Positions 8,679 to 16,850 of a stretch of DNA of 34,792 nucleotides are shown here, in pieces. Below the pieces are notes generated by a model. It saw only the letters and a program-made list of their open reading frames with translations. It had not been told where the DNA came from and searched no databases. Every line of letters starts with the position of its first letter. The first letter of the stretch is position 1. Source of the stretch: Eubacteriales bacterium (lineage in GTDB: Bacteria; Bacillota_A; Clostridia; Christensenellales; Aristaeellaceae); the NCBI GenBank assembly GCA_029974855.1, contig JARKQO010000357.1:1-34792 (forward strand), given 5' to 3'. The position numbers and the translations under genes were made by a program.

Positions 8679-10004
8679 CTACCTCCGCTCCACCTCTTCG
8701 GCGGTGACCACCGCGTGGAGGAGCTTGCTGGGGGCCGTCTTTTCCCGGGCGATGGCAATGTCCCTTTGAATCTGCCGGATGGCGGTTTGGGCGCTTTCCT
8801 CATCCTTGGCGTATACCGTGGCCATAGCCTCCCCGGCCTCCACCCGGTCCCCGATGCGGCGGTGGAGCACAAAGCCCACCTCGTAGTGGATGGGGTCCGT
8901 CTTTTGGCTGCGGCCCGCCCCCATGCCCTGGGCGGTATTCCCAAGGCCCGTGGTATCCATGCGGCCCACCCAGCCCGAGGAAAGGGCGGGCACGTCCCGC
9001 ACCACCTGGGCCTGGGGCAGGCGGCCCACGTCCCGGCACACCAGGGGGTCCCCTCCCTGGGCCCGGATCATCTCCGCCAGCCTTGCCAGGCCCTCTCCAC
9101 TGCGGAGCTTGGCCCGAAGCATGGCCTTGGCCTCCTCCACCTCCCGGGCCGCGCCCCCCAGCACCAGCATGCGGCTGCCCAGCTCCAGGGAGATGTCCAG
9201 CAACGGACCCTGGACCCGGCCCGCCAGCACGTCGATGGCCTCCTTTACCTCCAGGGCGTTGCCCACGTGGCTGCCCAAAGGCTCGTCCATGCCCGTCACC
9301 AGCGCGATGACCCGGCGGCCCGCGTCCTCGCCGATGCGCACCATGGTCTGGGCCAGCTGGATGCTCTCCTCCAGGGTCCGCATCAGGGCCCCGGCCCCGG
9401 TCTTTACATCCAGCACAATGGCCTTGGCCCCACTGGCCAGCTTCTTGCTCATGATGCTGCCCGCGATCAGGGGAACGCTGTCCACGGTGGCGGTCACGTC
9501 CCGCAGGGCATAGAGAGCCTTGTCCGCTGGGGCCAGGTTCCCGCTCTGGCCCACCACCGCGCAGCCCAGCTCCCGCACCTGGGCGGTGAAGCGCTCCACG
9601 CCGATATCCGTCTGAAAGCCGGGGATGCTCTCCAGCTTGTCCAAGGTGCCGCCGGTATGGCCCAGGCCCCGGCCGCTCATCTTGGCCACGGGCACCCCGC
9701 AGGCCGCCACCAAAGGCACCAGCACCAAGGTGGTGGTGTCCCCCACCCCTCCCGTGGAATGCTTGTCCGTGGGAATGCCCGGGATGGCGGACAAATCCGC
9801 CATCTCCCCGGAATGGGCCATGGCAAGGGTCAGCTGGGCGGTTTCCTCCCGGTTCATCCCCTTCAAACAAATCGCCATCAGCAGAGCCGCCAGCTGGTAA
9901 TCGGGGATTTCCTTCCGGGCCGCGCCGTTGGCAAAAAAGGCGATTTCTTCCGGGGTCAGGGGCAGGCCCCGCTTTTTCTTTTCGATGATGGCCACGATGT
10001 TCAT
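8679..10004 (-). CDS. pdp: Pyrimidine-nucleoside phosphorylase (thymidine phosphorylase family)
   Basis: This cytosolic enzyme (441 residues) splits thymidine, deoxyuridine and often uridine with phosphate, giving the free base and (deoxy)ribose-1-phosphate for salvage. The family signature is complete: DKHSTGGVGD at residues 80-89 (phosphate binding) and SGRGLGHTGGTLDKLES from 110 on. The MSKKLASGA segment carries the base-contacting Lys, followed by the VLDVKTGAGA stretch. The C-terminal barrel-sandwich domain is present. The length fits Pdp/DeoA (about 433-440). GGAGG lies seven bases before ATG 10004. It follows the zinc-ribbon gene, with a terminator-like hairpin between. I cannot separate Pdp from DeoA specificity by eye. 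Confidence 0.95.
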   Translation of the reverse strand: MNIVAIIEKKKRGLPLTPEEIAFFANGAARKEIPDYQLAALLMAICLKGMNREETAQLTLAMAHSGEMADLSAIPGIPTDKHSTGGVGDTTTLVLVPLVAACGVPVAKMSGRGLGHTGGTLDKLESIPGFQTDIGVERFTAQVRELGCAVVGQSGNLAPADKALYALRDVTATVDSVPLIAGSIMSKKLASGAKAIVLDVKTGAGALMRTLEESIQLAQTMVRIGEDAGRRVIALVTGMDEPLGSHVGNALEVKEAIDVLAGRVQGPLLDISLELGSRMLVLGGAAREVEEAKAMLRAKLRSGEGLARLAEMIRAQGGDPLVCRDVGRLPQAQVVRDVPALSSGWVGRMDTTGLGNTAQGMGAGRSQKTDPIHYEVGFVLHRRIGDRVEAGEAMATVYAKDEESAQTAIRQIQRDIAIAREKTAPSKLLHAVVTAEEVERR

Positions 10005-10034
10005 GGGTATGCCTCCGTCTTTTTTCCCGGTGCC

Positions 10035-10064
10035 AAAAAACAGCGAGCACCGCCGCGGCGGCGC
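10035..10064 (-). terminator. Probable intrinsic terminator after the zinc-ribbon gene
   Basis: On the minus strand a GC stem (GCGCCGC/GCGGTGC, plus-strand 10047-10064, one wobble pair) is followed after six bases by six T residues (A-run at 10035-10040). It falls between the zinc-ribbon gene and pdp and could reduce read-through. Confidence 0.5.
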
Positions 10065-10077
10065 CCGCCCGGGCCCG
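10064..10077. repeat. GC-rich 14-bp direct repeat, copy 2
   Basis: This copy is identical to 8639-8652 and abuts the stop codon of the zinc-ribbon gene. Confidence 0.6.
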
Positions 10078-10785
10078 TTACATCTGGATGATCATCCGCC
10101 CGCAGGTTTCACATTCGATGACCTTGGAGCCGGTTTTCAAATTCCGGAGCGTAACCGAGGGCAGGCTCATGTTGCACCCTCCGCATTGGTCCCCGATGAG
10201 CCGGGCCACCGGAGGGGTGCTGTGCTCCTTGATGGCCTGGTAGCGCTCCAGCAGCGGGGGATCGATGCCCTTGGTCTTTTCCTGGGCGATTCTGCGCTTT
10301 TCCTCCAGGGCCTTCATCTGCTCCTTGTATTCGGCCTCGTAGTCCACCTTCTGCTTGTCGTACTCCATCTTCACCTTGGCGTACTTCATGCGGATATCCT
10401 TTTCCATCCGGTCCCGCTCGGCGGCGTCCCGTTGGATGCGCTTCATCTCCTGCTCATAGCTGCTGAGGCCGCTGAGGAGCTTCTGGGCGTCATGGCTCAG
10501 CTCCCGGGCCTGCTCCAAATTGGCAGGGGGGGTATCCTCCAGGCGCTTTTGGAGCGTGGTGAGCTGCTCCTCCAGGCGGCTGATGGCGTCCTTGATCACG
10601 TCCATCCGGTCCACCATTTCGGAGACTTCCTCCTCCATGCGCTTCACAGCCCCCTGCTGCTCCATCAAAAATTCCCGGTTTTTCATCAAAGCCAGACGGG
10701 TGGGGGCCCGCTTGATTTCGCCCTCCAACGCGTCCGCTTCCATATCGGCCTGCTGAAACTGCCACAAAAGCTCGATCTGTTCCAT
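10078..10785 (-). CDS. Coiled-coil protein with C-terminal C4 zinc ribbon (CT398/zf-RING_7 family)
   Basis: The protein has 235 residues. Residues 5 to about 175 are charged heptad-like helices predicted to form a long antiparallel coiled coil. A zinc ribbon follows with C201-x2-C204 and C225-x2-C228. Members of this family commonly sit beside nif3 in Bacillota, and the biochemical role is not settled; nucleic-acid binding is often proposed. AAGGAGG lies five bases before ATG 10785. It is 36 bases downstream of the Nif3-like gene and is very likely co-transcribed with trmK and that gene. Confidence 0.85.
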   Translation of the reverse strand: MEQIELLWQFQQADMEADALEGEIKRAPTRLALMKNREFLMEQQGAVKRMEEEVSEMVDRMDVIKDAISRLEEQLTTLQKRLEDTPPANLEQARELSHDAQKLLSGLSSYEQEMKRIQRDAAERDRMEKDIRMKYAKVKMEYDKQKVDYEAEYKEQMKALEEKRRIAQEKTKGIDPPLLERYQAIKEHSTPPVARLIGDQCGGCNMSLPSVTLRNLKTGSKVIECETCGRMIIQM

Positions 10786-10821
10786 GGGTACCTCCTTGTA
10801 TCGCTGGGATTGGCCCGGTTT

Positions 10822-11601
10822 TCAGCGGCAGAGCGCCCCCGAAAACGGAGCCTGAGAGAACCACATTGACGCGGCGGACCAGCCCTTCTCCGCCGCCATG
10901 GCCTGAAACCCTTCGCAAAGGGCCTTCATGCCCACCGCCTCGGTGGCGTAATGCCCCGCCTCCAGCACCAGCAGCCCTCGGGCCGTGGCCTGGAGCACCT
11001 CGTGATGCTTGATTTCGCCCACCACATAGGCCTGGGCCCCTGCCAGGGCCGCTTCCGCAACTCCGTCCCCCGCCGCGCCGGGGCCTGCCGCCACCCGGGA
11101 AATAGGGCCGGAGGCCTCCCCATAGCAGCGCACCTGGGCCTCCAGGCAACGGCCTACATGGGCCTGGAGTTGGGCAGCCTCCAGCGCTTGGGGCAAGGTT
11201 CCCATGCGGGCGTATACCCCCAGGGGCCGCGCCTCCCCAAGGCCCAAGGCCTGGGCCAGGCTGTCCCCGGTGCCGCCGGGGGCCTTATCCAGGTTGGTGT
11301 GGGCGGCGATGAGGCTAAGCCGGGCCGCCAGCATGGCCTGGAGAATCCTTCCCTCCGGCGCTTCGTAATCAATGCGGTGGATGCCCCCGAACATCAGGGG
11401 ATGGTGGGCTATGATCAGCTCCGCACCCTGGCGGACGGCCTCCTGAACCACCTCATGGGTGGCGTCCACGCAGAAAAGGATTTTCTCCACCACGGCGGAA
11501 CCCCGGCCCACCAGCAGGCCCACATTGTCGTAGGCTTCGGCGGTATCAAAGGGCGCAAGCCCATCCAGCCAATCGCACACCATTTGGACCGTCACTTGCA
11601 T
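10822..11601 (-). CDS. Nif3-like dinuclear metal-binding protein (DUF34, GTP cyclohydrolase I type 2-like)
   Basis: The protein has 259 residues. Dimetal ligands of the Nif3 fold are visible: H66-H67 in IAHHPLMF, H101 and D105 in HTNLDKA, and H217 plus E221 in GHYATE near the C terminus. It is the short form without the PII-like insertion seen in Bacillus YqfO (about 370 residues). The molecular role is uncertain, and proposals include metal insertion or hydrolase activity. The chosen start is ATG 11601, which has GGAGGG eight bases upstream. The open frame continues further upstream but overlaps trmK. It begins 17 bases after the trmK stop codon, the usual pairing in Firmicutes. Confidence 0.9.
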   Translation of the reverse strand: MQVTVQMVCDWLDGLAPFDTAEAYDNVGLLVGRGSAVVEKILFCVDATHEVVQEAVRQGAELIIAHHPLMFGGIHRIDYEAPEGRILQAMLAARLSLIAAHTNLDKAPGGTGDSLAQALGLGEARPLGVYARMGTLPQALEAAQLQAHVGRCLEAQVRCYGEASGPISRVAAGPGAAGDGVAEAALAGAQAYVVGEIKHHEVLQATARGLLVLEAGHYATEAVGMKALCEGFQAMAAEKGWSAASMWFSQAPFSGALCR

Positions 11602-11618
11602 CCTGACAACCCTCCGTA

Positions 11619-12428
11619 TTACTTCTGGATCGGGGGCGAAAATTCCTGCCCGCCTTGCGGTTGGCAGAGAACCTGCTCCAGGTAGCGCAGCTCCTCCTCC
11701 GCCAGGGCCAGCCGAGGCCGGTCCCCGGGGGTGGCGGAGGACCCCATGGCCTGGATGGACTTTTGCAGCAGTCGGGCCCTGCGGGCCCAGAAGGCCCGCC
11801 GTTCGGGCCCGTGCTCTCCCTCCAGGCCCACTCCGATCAGGATTTCTCTGCGGGTTTGGGGCGCTTCCCCCTGGCCAAGGGGCGTAGCCTCCATCAGGGG
11901 ATAAAAGTGCCCCGCCGCTTCCACCACCCGCTCCCGGCGGATGCGGTATCCGATTTCCCTCAGGGTCTGCCGGACCAGAAACATCTCCGTCTGGGGCCCC
12001 AGCACCAAGGTGGCCCCTTGCAGCCGGTCCTTCCCCCGCCCCAGGATCCCCGCGATGGTTTCCCCGCCCATGCCCAAAACGCACAGGGCGTCCACCCGGC
12101 CCCCGGGCAAAGAATCCAGGGCCTGGAGCCCGTCCGCCACGGCGAAGGTGGCCCGGTCCAAAAGGTCCAAAGCCTCCAAGCGCCTTTGGGCTTTTGCCAG
12201 GGCCTTTTGGCTGATATCCGCCACCAGCATGTGCTTTACCTTGCCGCTGAGCAGGCATACGGCGCTGAGCCGCCCATGGTCCGCCCCGATGTCGGCGCAA
12301 AGGCCGCAGCGGGGGAGCATGTCATAGGCGGCCCCAAGGCGCTTATCCAGCTGGGGGGGACGGGACCCTGGGCCCCGAGGGGCCTGCCCCGTACCATGTT
12401 GCTCCAATCTAACGCTTCCCATCAGCAT
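11619..12428 (-). CDS. trmK: tRNA (adenine(22)-N1)-methyltransferase TrmK
   Basis: This SAM-dependent enzyme methylates N1 of A22 in bacterial tRNA. The SAM site is visible as ADIGADHG (residues 45-52 from ATG 12428), an acidic VADIS strand end and the diagnostic GMGGE loop at about 119-123. About 269 residues is slightly longer than usual, with an extended C-terminal helix region. The start is uncertain. ATG 12428 and ATG 12422 are both possible and neither has a well-spaced ribosome site; a GGGGAGGGG lies about 20 bases upstream. The promoter at 12516-12544 puts the transcript start near 12509, so the more distal in-frame ATG at 12512 is ruled out. It heads the trmK, nif3-like and zinc-ribbon operon. 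Confidence 0.88.
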   Translation of the reverse strand: MLMGSVRLEQHGTGQAPRGPGSRPPQLDKRLGAAYDMLPRCGLCADIGADHGRLSAVCLLSGKVKHMLVADISQKALAKAQRRLEALDLLDRATFAVADGLQALDSLPGGRVDALCVLGMGGETIAGILGRGKDRLQGATLVLGPQTEMFLVRQTLREIGYRIRRERVVEAAGHFYPLMEATPLGQGEAPQTRREILIGVGLEGEHGPERRAFWARRARLLQKSIQAMGSSATPGDRPRLALAEEELRYLEQVLCQPQGGQEFSPPIQK

Positions 12429-12515
12429 CGCGGGGAATTTGCGGAAATCCCCTCCCCGGATGCCCTTTGCTTCAGCCCTTCCCCGGGGGAAAGCCCGAAA
12501 AAAGGCCCACAAAGC

Positions 12516-12544
12516 ATTATATCCCAGATTGTGGGTTGAATCAA
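12516..12544 (-). promoter_or_regulatory. Sigma-A-type promoter for the trmK operon
   Basis: On the minus strand TTGATT (12539-12544), a 17-base spacer and a perfect TATAAT (12516-12521). The -35 box overlaps the stop codon of the upstream MATE gene. Predicted transcription start is near 12509. Confidence 0.85.
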
Positions 12545-13950
12545 CACTCTTGCGGCTCTGGGGGATTCTCCAATGTGATGTTGCGGACCCAGCGCCCCTT
12601 GCGCACCACCCGCAAGGCCAAAACCACCTTGGCGTTCATCAGGAACTGCACCACCAGCATGGCCGCCACAATGGAGATTTTGCCAGGCAGGAACACCGCC
12701 ATCAAAATGCTGACAGGGGCGGGCGCCAGCCACAAATAGCCGCTGTCCAGGAGCATGGCGTTGCGGGTGTCTCCCCCGGCCCGCAGGCAGAAGAAGCAAA
12801 AGCCGTATACGAAATTCAGCGGCGCGAACAGGGCCGTGATCATGGCCAGCAAGGTCGCCATCCGGCGCAGCTCCTGGGACACGGCGAAGGCATAGGGCAT
12901 CAGCAGCCCCAGCGCCACGCACAAAACCGTGGAGACAGCCCCTACCGCCAGCACCAAAGAAAAGAGCTTCTTGGCGTTTTCCTTGGCCTTTTGCAGCCGG
13001 TTGGCCCCCAGCTCCGTGCCAATGAGCACAGATACCGCCGAGGAGGTGCCCATGGCCAGCACGGCGGCCACCTGGAAGCATTGGTCCGCAATGGTGATGG
13101 CAGGCACGGACCTTTCGTCCAACCGGGCATAGCTCCAGAAAAAGGTGCTGAGGCCCACGGTCCAGAGGATTTCGTTGAAAATCAGGGGAATGGCTTTTTG
13201 TGCATAGGTTTTCACCACGCAGGCGCTGAGCCTGCGGAAGGCCAGCAGGTCCAAAGAGAATACCGTGCGCCTGCGCAGCAGCACCACCAGGTAGAAGGCC
13301 ATTTCAAACAGGCGGGCCAGGAGGGTGCCCCAGGCCGCGCCCTCCACCCCCAAGGCCGGAAACCCCAGCTTGCCGAAGATCAGCAGGTAGTTGAAAAGGG
13401 CGTTCAGCCCCATGGTGATCAAGCTTACCACCATGCTGACCTTGTTGTGCCCCAGGGACCGCAGGGAGAAAACACAGGTGCTGCTCACGGCCACCGGGAT
13501 ATAGCTGAAGCAGACCACCCGCAGGTATTGTATCCCCAAAGCGACGGTGCGCTGGTCCGTGACAAAAATGCGCATCACCTGGGCGGGAAAGAAGAACAGC
13601 ACCAGGCAAAACAGCAGCGCGTTGCAAAGGCCCAGCAGCATTTGCAAGGAAAACAGGCCCTGGCAGGTCTTGCGGTCCCCGGCGCCAAAATACTGGCTGA
13701 TCATGAGACCGCCGGCCCCGGCCAGGCCGAAGAACACCCCAAAAAAAATCAGGTAGGGCCTGTTGGCCACGGTGCAGGCGCTCATGGCCAGGCCTTGCAC
13801 ATCCAGGCTGCCCACCATCACGTTGTCCACGGTATTGAACAGGTTGTTGATCAGCTGCTGGACGGTGACGGGGATCATCACGCTCAGGGCGCTTTTGTAA
13901 AATGCCTTGTTGCCTAGGTAGGGGCGGATGGCTTGCGCTGCCCGCTGCAT
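12541..13950 (-). CDS. MATE-family multidrug/cation antiporter
   Basis: This inner-membrane antiporter (469 residues, about twelve spans) would expel drugs or organic cations using a Na+ or H+ gradient. The N-terminal half has the MATE-typical segment ending LFNTVDNVMVG, followed by a GAGGLMISQYFGAGD loop. The two six-helix halves are recognisable. The start is set by the ribosome site: AAAGGAGG ends six bases before ATG 13950. The ATG at 13956 directly abuts that site and is unlikely, and the longer open frame to 14037 overlaps the promoter. The substrate cannot be inferred. It is transcribed alone from its own promoter, divergently from dnaX. Confidence 0.9.
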   Translation of the reverse strand: MQRAAQAIRPYLGNKAFYKSALSVMIPVTVQQLINNLFNTVDNVMVGSLDVQGLAMSACTVANRPYLIFFGVFFGLAGAGGLMISQYFGAGDRKTCQGLFSLQMLLGLCNALLFCLVLFFFPAQVMRIFVTDQRTVALGIQYLRVVCFSYIPVAVSSTCVFSLRSLGHNKVSMVVSLITMGLNALFNYLLIFGKLGFPALGVEGAAWGTLLARLFEMAFYLVVLLRRRTVFSLDLLAFRRLSACVVKTYAQKAIPLIFNEILWTVGLSTFFWSYARLDERSVPAITIADQCFQVAAVLAMGTSSAVSVLIGTELGANRLQKAKENAKKLFSLVLAVGAVSTVLCVALGLLMPYAFAVSQELRRMATLLAMITALFAPLNFVYGFCFFCLRAGGDTRNAMLLDSGYLWLAPAPVSILMAVFLPGKISIVAAMLVVQFLMNAKVVLALRVVRKGRWVRNITLENPPEPQEC

Positions 13951-14008
13951 GGTCATCCTCCTTTTTCGTCCCGGAACCCTTTGCTCTCCTGGGCAGGGAC
14001 GCCCAGGT

Positions 14009-14037
14009 ATCATACCGCAAATCCACCCAAAGCACAA
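14009..14037 (-). promoter_or_regulatory. Promoter for the MATE gene, with hairpin at the transcript start
   Basis: On the minus strand TTGTGC (14032-14037), a 17-base spacer and TATGAT (14009-14014). Immediately downstream a perfect 7-bp inverted repeat, CCTGGGC/GCCCAGG (13988-14007), would form a hairpin at the mRNA 5' end or be bound as an operator. Confidence 0.75.
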
Positions 14038-14072
14038 GCCGGAAATGAACCCTCCCCCGCTCTCCCAATCTA

Positions 14073-14081
14073 TGGTATAAT
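14073..14081 (+). promoter_or_regulatory. Extended -10 promoter for dnaX-rsmA
   Basis: TGGTATAAT is a perfect extended -10 element (TGn plus TATAAT). No convincing -35 box lies 16-18 bases upstream, which fits an extended -10 promoter. It is 44 bases before the dnaX start. Confidence 0.7.
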
Positions 14082-14124
14082 GAAACCCAATCCATCAAAG
14101 GGGCCCCGCCCCGGGAGGCAAAGC

Positions 14125-15828
14125 ATGGCATACCAAGCCCTCTACCGCCAATGGCGGCCCACCACCTTCACCCAGGTCATCGGCCAGGAGGCTGTTGTGA
14201 AAACCCTGCGCAGGCAGGTTGAAACCGGGCACATCGCCCATGCCTACCTGTTTTGCGGCTGCCGGGGCACGGGCAAAACCACCTTGGCCAAGCTGATGAG
14301 CCGGGCGGTTAACTGCCAAAGCCCGCAGCAGGGCGACCCCTGCGGCCAGTGCCCCTCCTGCCGGGCCATCCTCAGCGAAACCACCTTGGATGTGCTGGAG
14401 CTGGACGCGGCCAGCAACAACAGCGTGGACCATGTGCGGGAGCTGCTGGAGCAGGTGCGCTACCCGGCCCAAACCGGAAAATACAAGGTATACATCATCG
14501 ACGAGGTGCACATGCTCTCCACGGCGGCCTTTAACGCGCTGCTGAAAACCCTGGAGGAGCCCCCCGCCCATGTGGTGTTCATTCTGGCTACCACCGAGCC
14601 CCAAAAGCTGCCCGCCACCATCCTCTCCCGGGTGCAGCGGTACGATTTCCGGCGGATTCCCTCCTCTTTGATGGTGGAGCGGATGGAGCTGGCTTTGGAC
14701 AAGCTGGGCATCCGTGCGGAGGAGGAGGCCTTGCGGATGGTGGCCCGGGCAGCCGAGGGTGCCATGCGGGACGCCTTCAGCATATTGGACATGTGCGTGG
14801 CCGGGGCTATGGACGGAGCCATCACCGCCGCCCAGGTCCGGGACGTGCTGGGAGCCTCGGACAAGGATTTCCTGTTTGCCTTTGTGGACCGCATCGCCGC
14901 CCGGGACCCGGGGGGCGTGATGGAGCGGATTGACCTGCTGATGCGCTCCGGCCGGGAGCCCCAGGTGTTTCTGCGGGAGCTTACCGGGCATATCCGGGCG
15001 CTGCTGACGGTGAAGGCCGTTGCCAAGGACGCGGCCGCCTTGCTGGACGTGACCGATGAGGATGAAAAGCGCTACCGGAGCCAGGGGGAAGCCTTCTCCC
15101 AGGAGCGGCTGCTGCGGACCATGGGGCTTTTGATGCGGGCGGAGGGGGAGCTGCGCTATGCCTCCACCCCCCGGATCGGGCTGGAGGTGGCGGCTTTGGA
15201 CGCCTGCCAGGAGCCCCGGGAGGAGGACCAGGCCGCGCTATGGGAGCGGCTGGCGGAGGCGGAGCGCAAGCTGGAATCCCTCAGCCGGGCCTTGGCCTCC
15301 GGGGCTCTGGTTCCCAACGCTGCCGCGCCTTCCCAAGAGGGACAAGCTCCTGCGGTTGCGGATCATCCCAAGACTTCCCCGGCTCCCAAGGAAGGGGCGG
15401 CCCCGGCAGCCAAGGAAAAGAAAAGCGTTGCGGAAAAGCTGGCCCAGGCCGGCTCCCCCGGGGAGCCCGGGGACCCTGCCGCCATCTGGCAGAAGGCTCT
15501 CAGCGCCATCAGCAAAACGGAGCCCCCCCTCTTTGGCCTGCTTCGGGGGGAGCGCTTTCTGGGGGCCAAGGGCAATGTGTACCAGCTGCTGATTCCCTTT
15601 ACCAAAAAGGATTTTAGCTTTGTGAAGCTCTCCCAGCCCGCCCGGGTGGAGGTGGTGTCCAAGGCCCTCAGCGAGGCGGCGGGCCAGCCCCTGGTGTTTC
15701 AGCCCGTGCTGGAGGGGGACCTGTCCGCAGCCAAGCGGGAGGCTGTGCAGGACCAGATCCAGAGCATGCTGGTGGAAACCTTTGGCAGGGATCTGGTGCA
15801 AATTGACGAGGAGGAGGCCCCCCGTTGA
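14125..15828 (+). CDS. dnaX: DNA polymerase III subunit gamma/tau
   Basis: DnaX is the ATPase motor of the sliding-clamp loader and also organises the replisome. The 567-residue protein has Walker A GCRGTGKT (residues 45-52), a zinc module with C64, C73, C76 and C79, Walker B IIDE (124-127), and a sensor-1/SRC-like LSRVQR (167-172) in which the usual Cys is Val. An Ala/Pro/Lys-rich linker at about 395-455 leads to a C-terminal domain resembling the tau tail. The start at ATG 14125 has GGGAGG six bases upstream, and the open frame further upstream precedes the promoter. Unusually, the next gene is rsmA, overlapping by two bases. The ybaB-recR pair that often follows dnaX is absent. Confidence 0.95.
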   Translation: MAYQALYRQWRPTTFTQVIGQEAVVKTLRRQVETGHIAHAYLFCGCRGTGKTTLAKLMSRAVNCQSPQQGDPCGQCPSCRAILSETTLDVLELDAASNNSVDHVRELLEQVRYPAQTGKYKVYIIDEVHMLSTAAFNALLKTLEEPPAHVVFILATTEPQKLPATILSRVQRYDFRRIPSSLMVERMELALDKLGIRAEEEALRMVARAAEGAMRDAFSILDMCVAGAMDGAITAAQVRDVLGASDKDFLFAFVDRIAARDPGGVMERIDLLMRSGREPQVFLRELTGHIRALLTVKAVAKDAAALLDVTDEDEKRYRSQGEAFSQERLLRTMGLLMRAEGELRYASTPRIGLEVAALDACQEPREEDQAALWERLAEAERKLESLSRALASGALVPNAAAPSQEGQAPAVADHPKTSPAPKEGAAPAAKEKKSVAEKLAQAGSPGEPGDPAAIWQKALSAISKTEPPLFGLLRGERFLGAKGNVYQLLIPFTKKDFSFVKLSQPARVEVVSKALSEAAGQPLVFQPVLEGDLSAAKREAVQDQIQSMLVETFGRDLVQIDEEEAPR

Positions 15829-16670
15829 AAAAATCCTTCCGGAAGCCCAGGCCCAGGCGGGAGGACGGGCTTTCCTTCAAGCATGACCTGGGGCAGCATT
15901 TCCTCTACGACAAGGCGCTTTTGGCCTCCTTGGTGGCCTCCACGGGGGTGGGCAAGAAAGACGCGGTGCTGGAGATCGGCCCGGGCAGCGGCATGCTCAC
16001 CGCCTGCCTGTGCGAGGCTGCCGGGCAGGTGCTGGCGGTGGAGGCGGACGAAAGCCTTCTGCCCTTGCTGCGGGTTTCCTTGGCCTCTTACGAAAATGTG
16101 ACCCTGCGGCAGGGGGACATCCGCCGCATGCCCCTGGGGGAGCTCTGCGCGCCTTTGGGCCAGGGCTTTTTTGTCATCGCCAACATCCCCTACAACATCA
16201 CCACCCCCATTTTGGACCTGCTGCTGGACAGCGGACTGCCCATGGCCCAAATTTCCCTGATGGTGCAAAAGGAGGTGGCGGACAAGCTGCTGGCCAGGCC
16301 CTCGGAGGAAGCCTATGGGCTGATGAGCGTGAAGGCCCAATACCGTGGCGAGCCCGCCTTGGTCCAAATCGTTCCCGCCGAGGCCTTTACCCCGCCCCCC
16401 AAGGTGGACAGTGCCTTTGTGAACCTGCCCCTGCGCCAGGCTCCCCCCCTTCCCGTGGCGGACGAAAGGCTGCTGTTTGCCTTGCTGAAGGCCGGTTTCG
16501 GCCAGAGGCGCAAGACCTTGACCAACGCCCTCCGGCCCGCCCTGCCCCTTTCCGGGGAGGAAATACGGGATGTTTTGCTGGCTTTGGGGCTTTCCCCCAC
16601 CCTGCGGGGAGAAGCCCTGAGCGTTGTGGACTGGATCCGCCTGGCCAACGAGTGCAAGGAGCGGCTTTGA
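15825..16670 (+). CDS. rsmA: 16S rRNA (adenine(1518)-N6/adenine(1519)-N6)-dimethyltransferase
   Basis: RsmA (KsgA) dimethylates two adjacent adenosines in the 3' hairpin of 16S rRNA late in 30S assembly. The 281-residue protein has GQHFL (residues 23-27), the SAM loop EIGPGSG (50-56) and the catalytic NIPY motif (120-123, a variant of NLPY). A C-terminal helical domain follows. The start is TTG at 15825, overlapping the dnaX stop as TTGA, with GAGGAGG in the dnaX 3' end, so translation is probably coupled to dnaX. Loss-of-function alleles of this gene are known to give kasugamycin resistance, but this copy looks intact. Confidence 0.95.
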   Translation: MKKSFRKPRPRREDGLSFKHDLGQHFLYDKALLASLVASTGVGKKDAVLEIGPGSGMLTACLCEAAGQVLAVEADESLLPLLRVSLASYENVTLRQGDIRRMPLGELCAPLGQGFFVIANIPYNITTPILDLLLDSGLPMAQISLMVQKEVADKLLARPSEEAYGLMSVKAQYRGEPALVQIVPAEAFTPPPKVDSAFVNLPLRQAPPLPVADERLLFALLKAGFGQRRKTLTNALRPALPLSGEEIRDVLLALGLSPTLRGEALSVVDWIRLANECKERL

Positions 16671-16730
16671 GAAAGAGCTAGGGAAAGGGTTTCGGCCCTT
16701 ATGCCTTTGCGTGGCCCCGCCCTCCCTTGC

Positions 16731-16755
16731 CCGCCTGTCCAAAGGCGGATTTTTT
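16731..16755 (+). terminator. Intrinsic terminator after dnaX-rsmA
   Basis: CCGCCT (16731-16736) pairs with AGGCGG (16743-16748) and is followed by ATTTTTT. It lies 60 bases after the rsmA stop codon. Confidence 0.8.
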
Positions 16756-16797
16756 GCTGACCAAAAAGTATATTTTTTCTTCTGCTCAAGAAGGATT

Positions 16798-16825
16798 TTT
16801 ACGGTTTATGACGAAATACTAGAAT
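16798..16825 (+). promoter_or_regulatory. Candidate promoter for pckA
   Basis: TTTACG (16798-16803), a 16-base spacer and TAGAAT (16820-16825), within an AT-rich island unlike the surrounding GC-rich DNA. The transcript would start near 16832. The -35 box is weak. Confidence 0.5.
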
Positions 16826-16850
16826 TAGGGCAAGATTAGACTATTTCGTC
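16810..16850. repeat. 9-bp inverted repeat over the pckA promoter
   Basis: GACGAAATA (16810-16818) and TATTTCGTC (16842-16850) are perfect inverted arms separated by 23 bases. The left arm touches the -10 box and the right arm falls just after the predicted transcript start. The interior holds two copies of ATTAG. The layout suits a repressor operator. Confidence 0.7.

Noticed and set aside
8145..10091. 648-codon plus-strand open frame opposite the phosphorylase gene
   Set aside because: It is a low-complexity shadow frame crossing two intergenic gaps; Pdp motifs are on the minus strand.
11602..12300. Upstream extension of the Nif3-like frame (492 codons in total)
   Set aside because: The extension overlaps trmK in another frame and is Gly/Arg/Pro-rich; ATG 11601 has a good ribosome site and begins the conserved Nif3 sequence.
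12439..13917. 492-codon plus-strand open frame opposite the MATE gene
   Set aside because: It is Gln/His/Gly-rich, without membrane or catalytic features; the minus strand encodes a clear twelve-span MATE protein.
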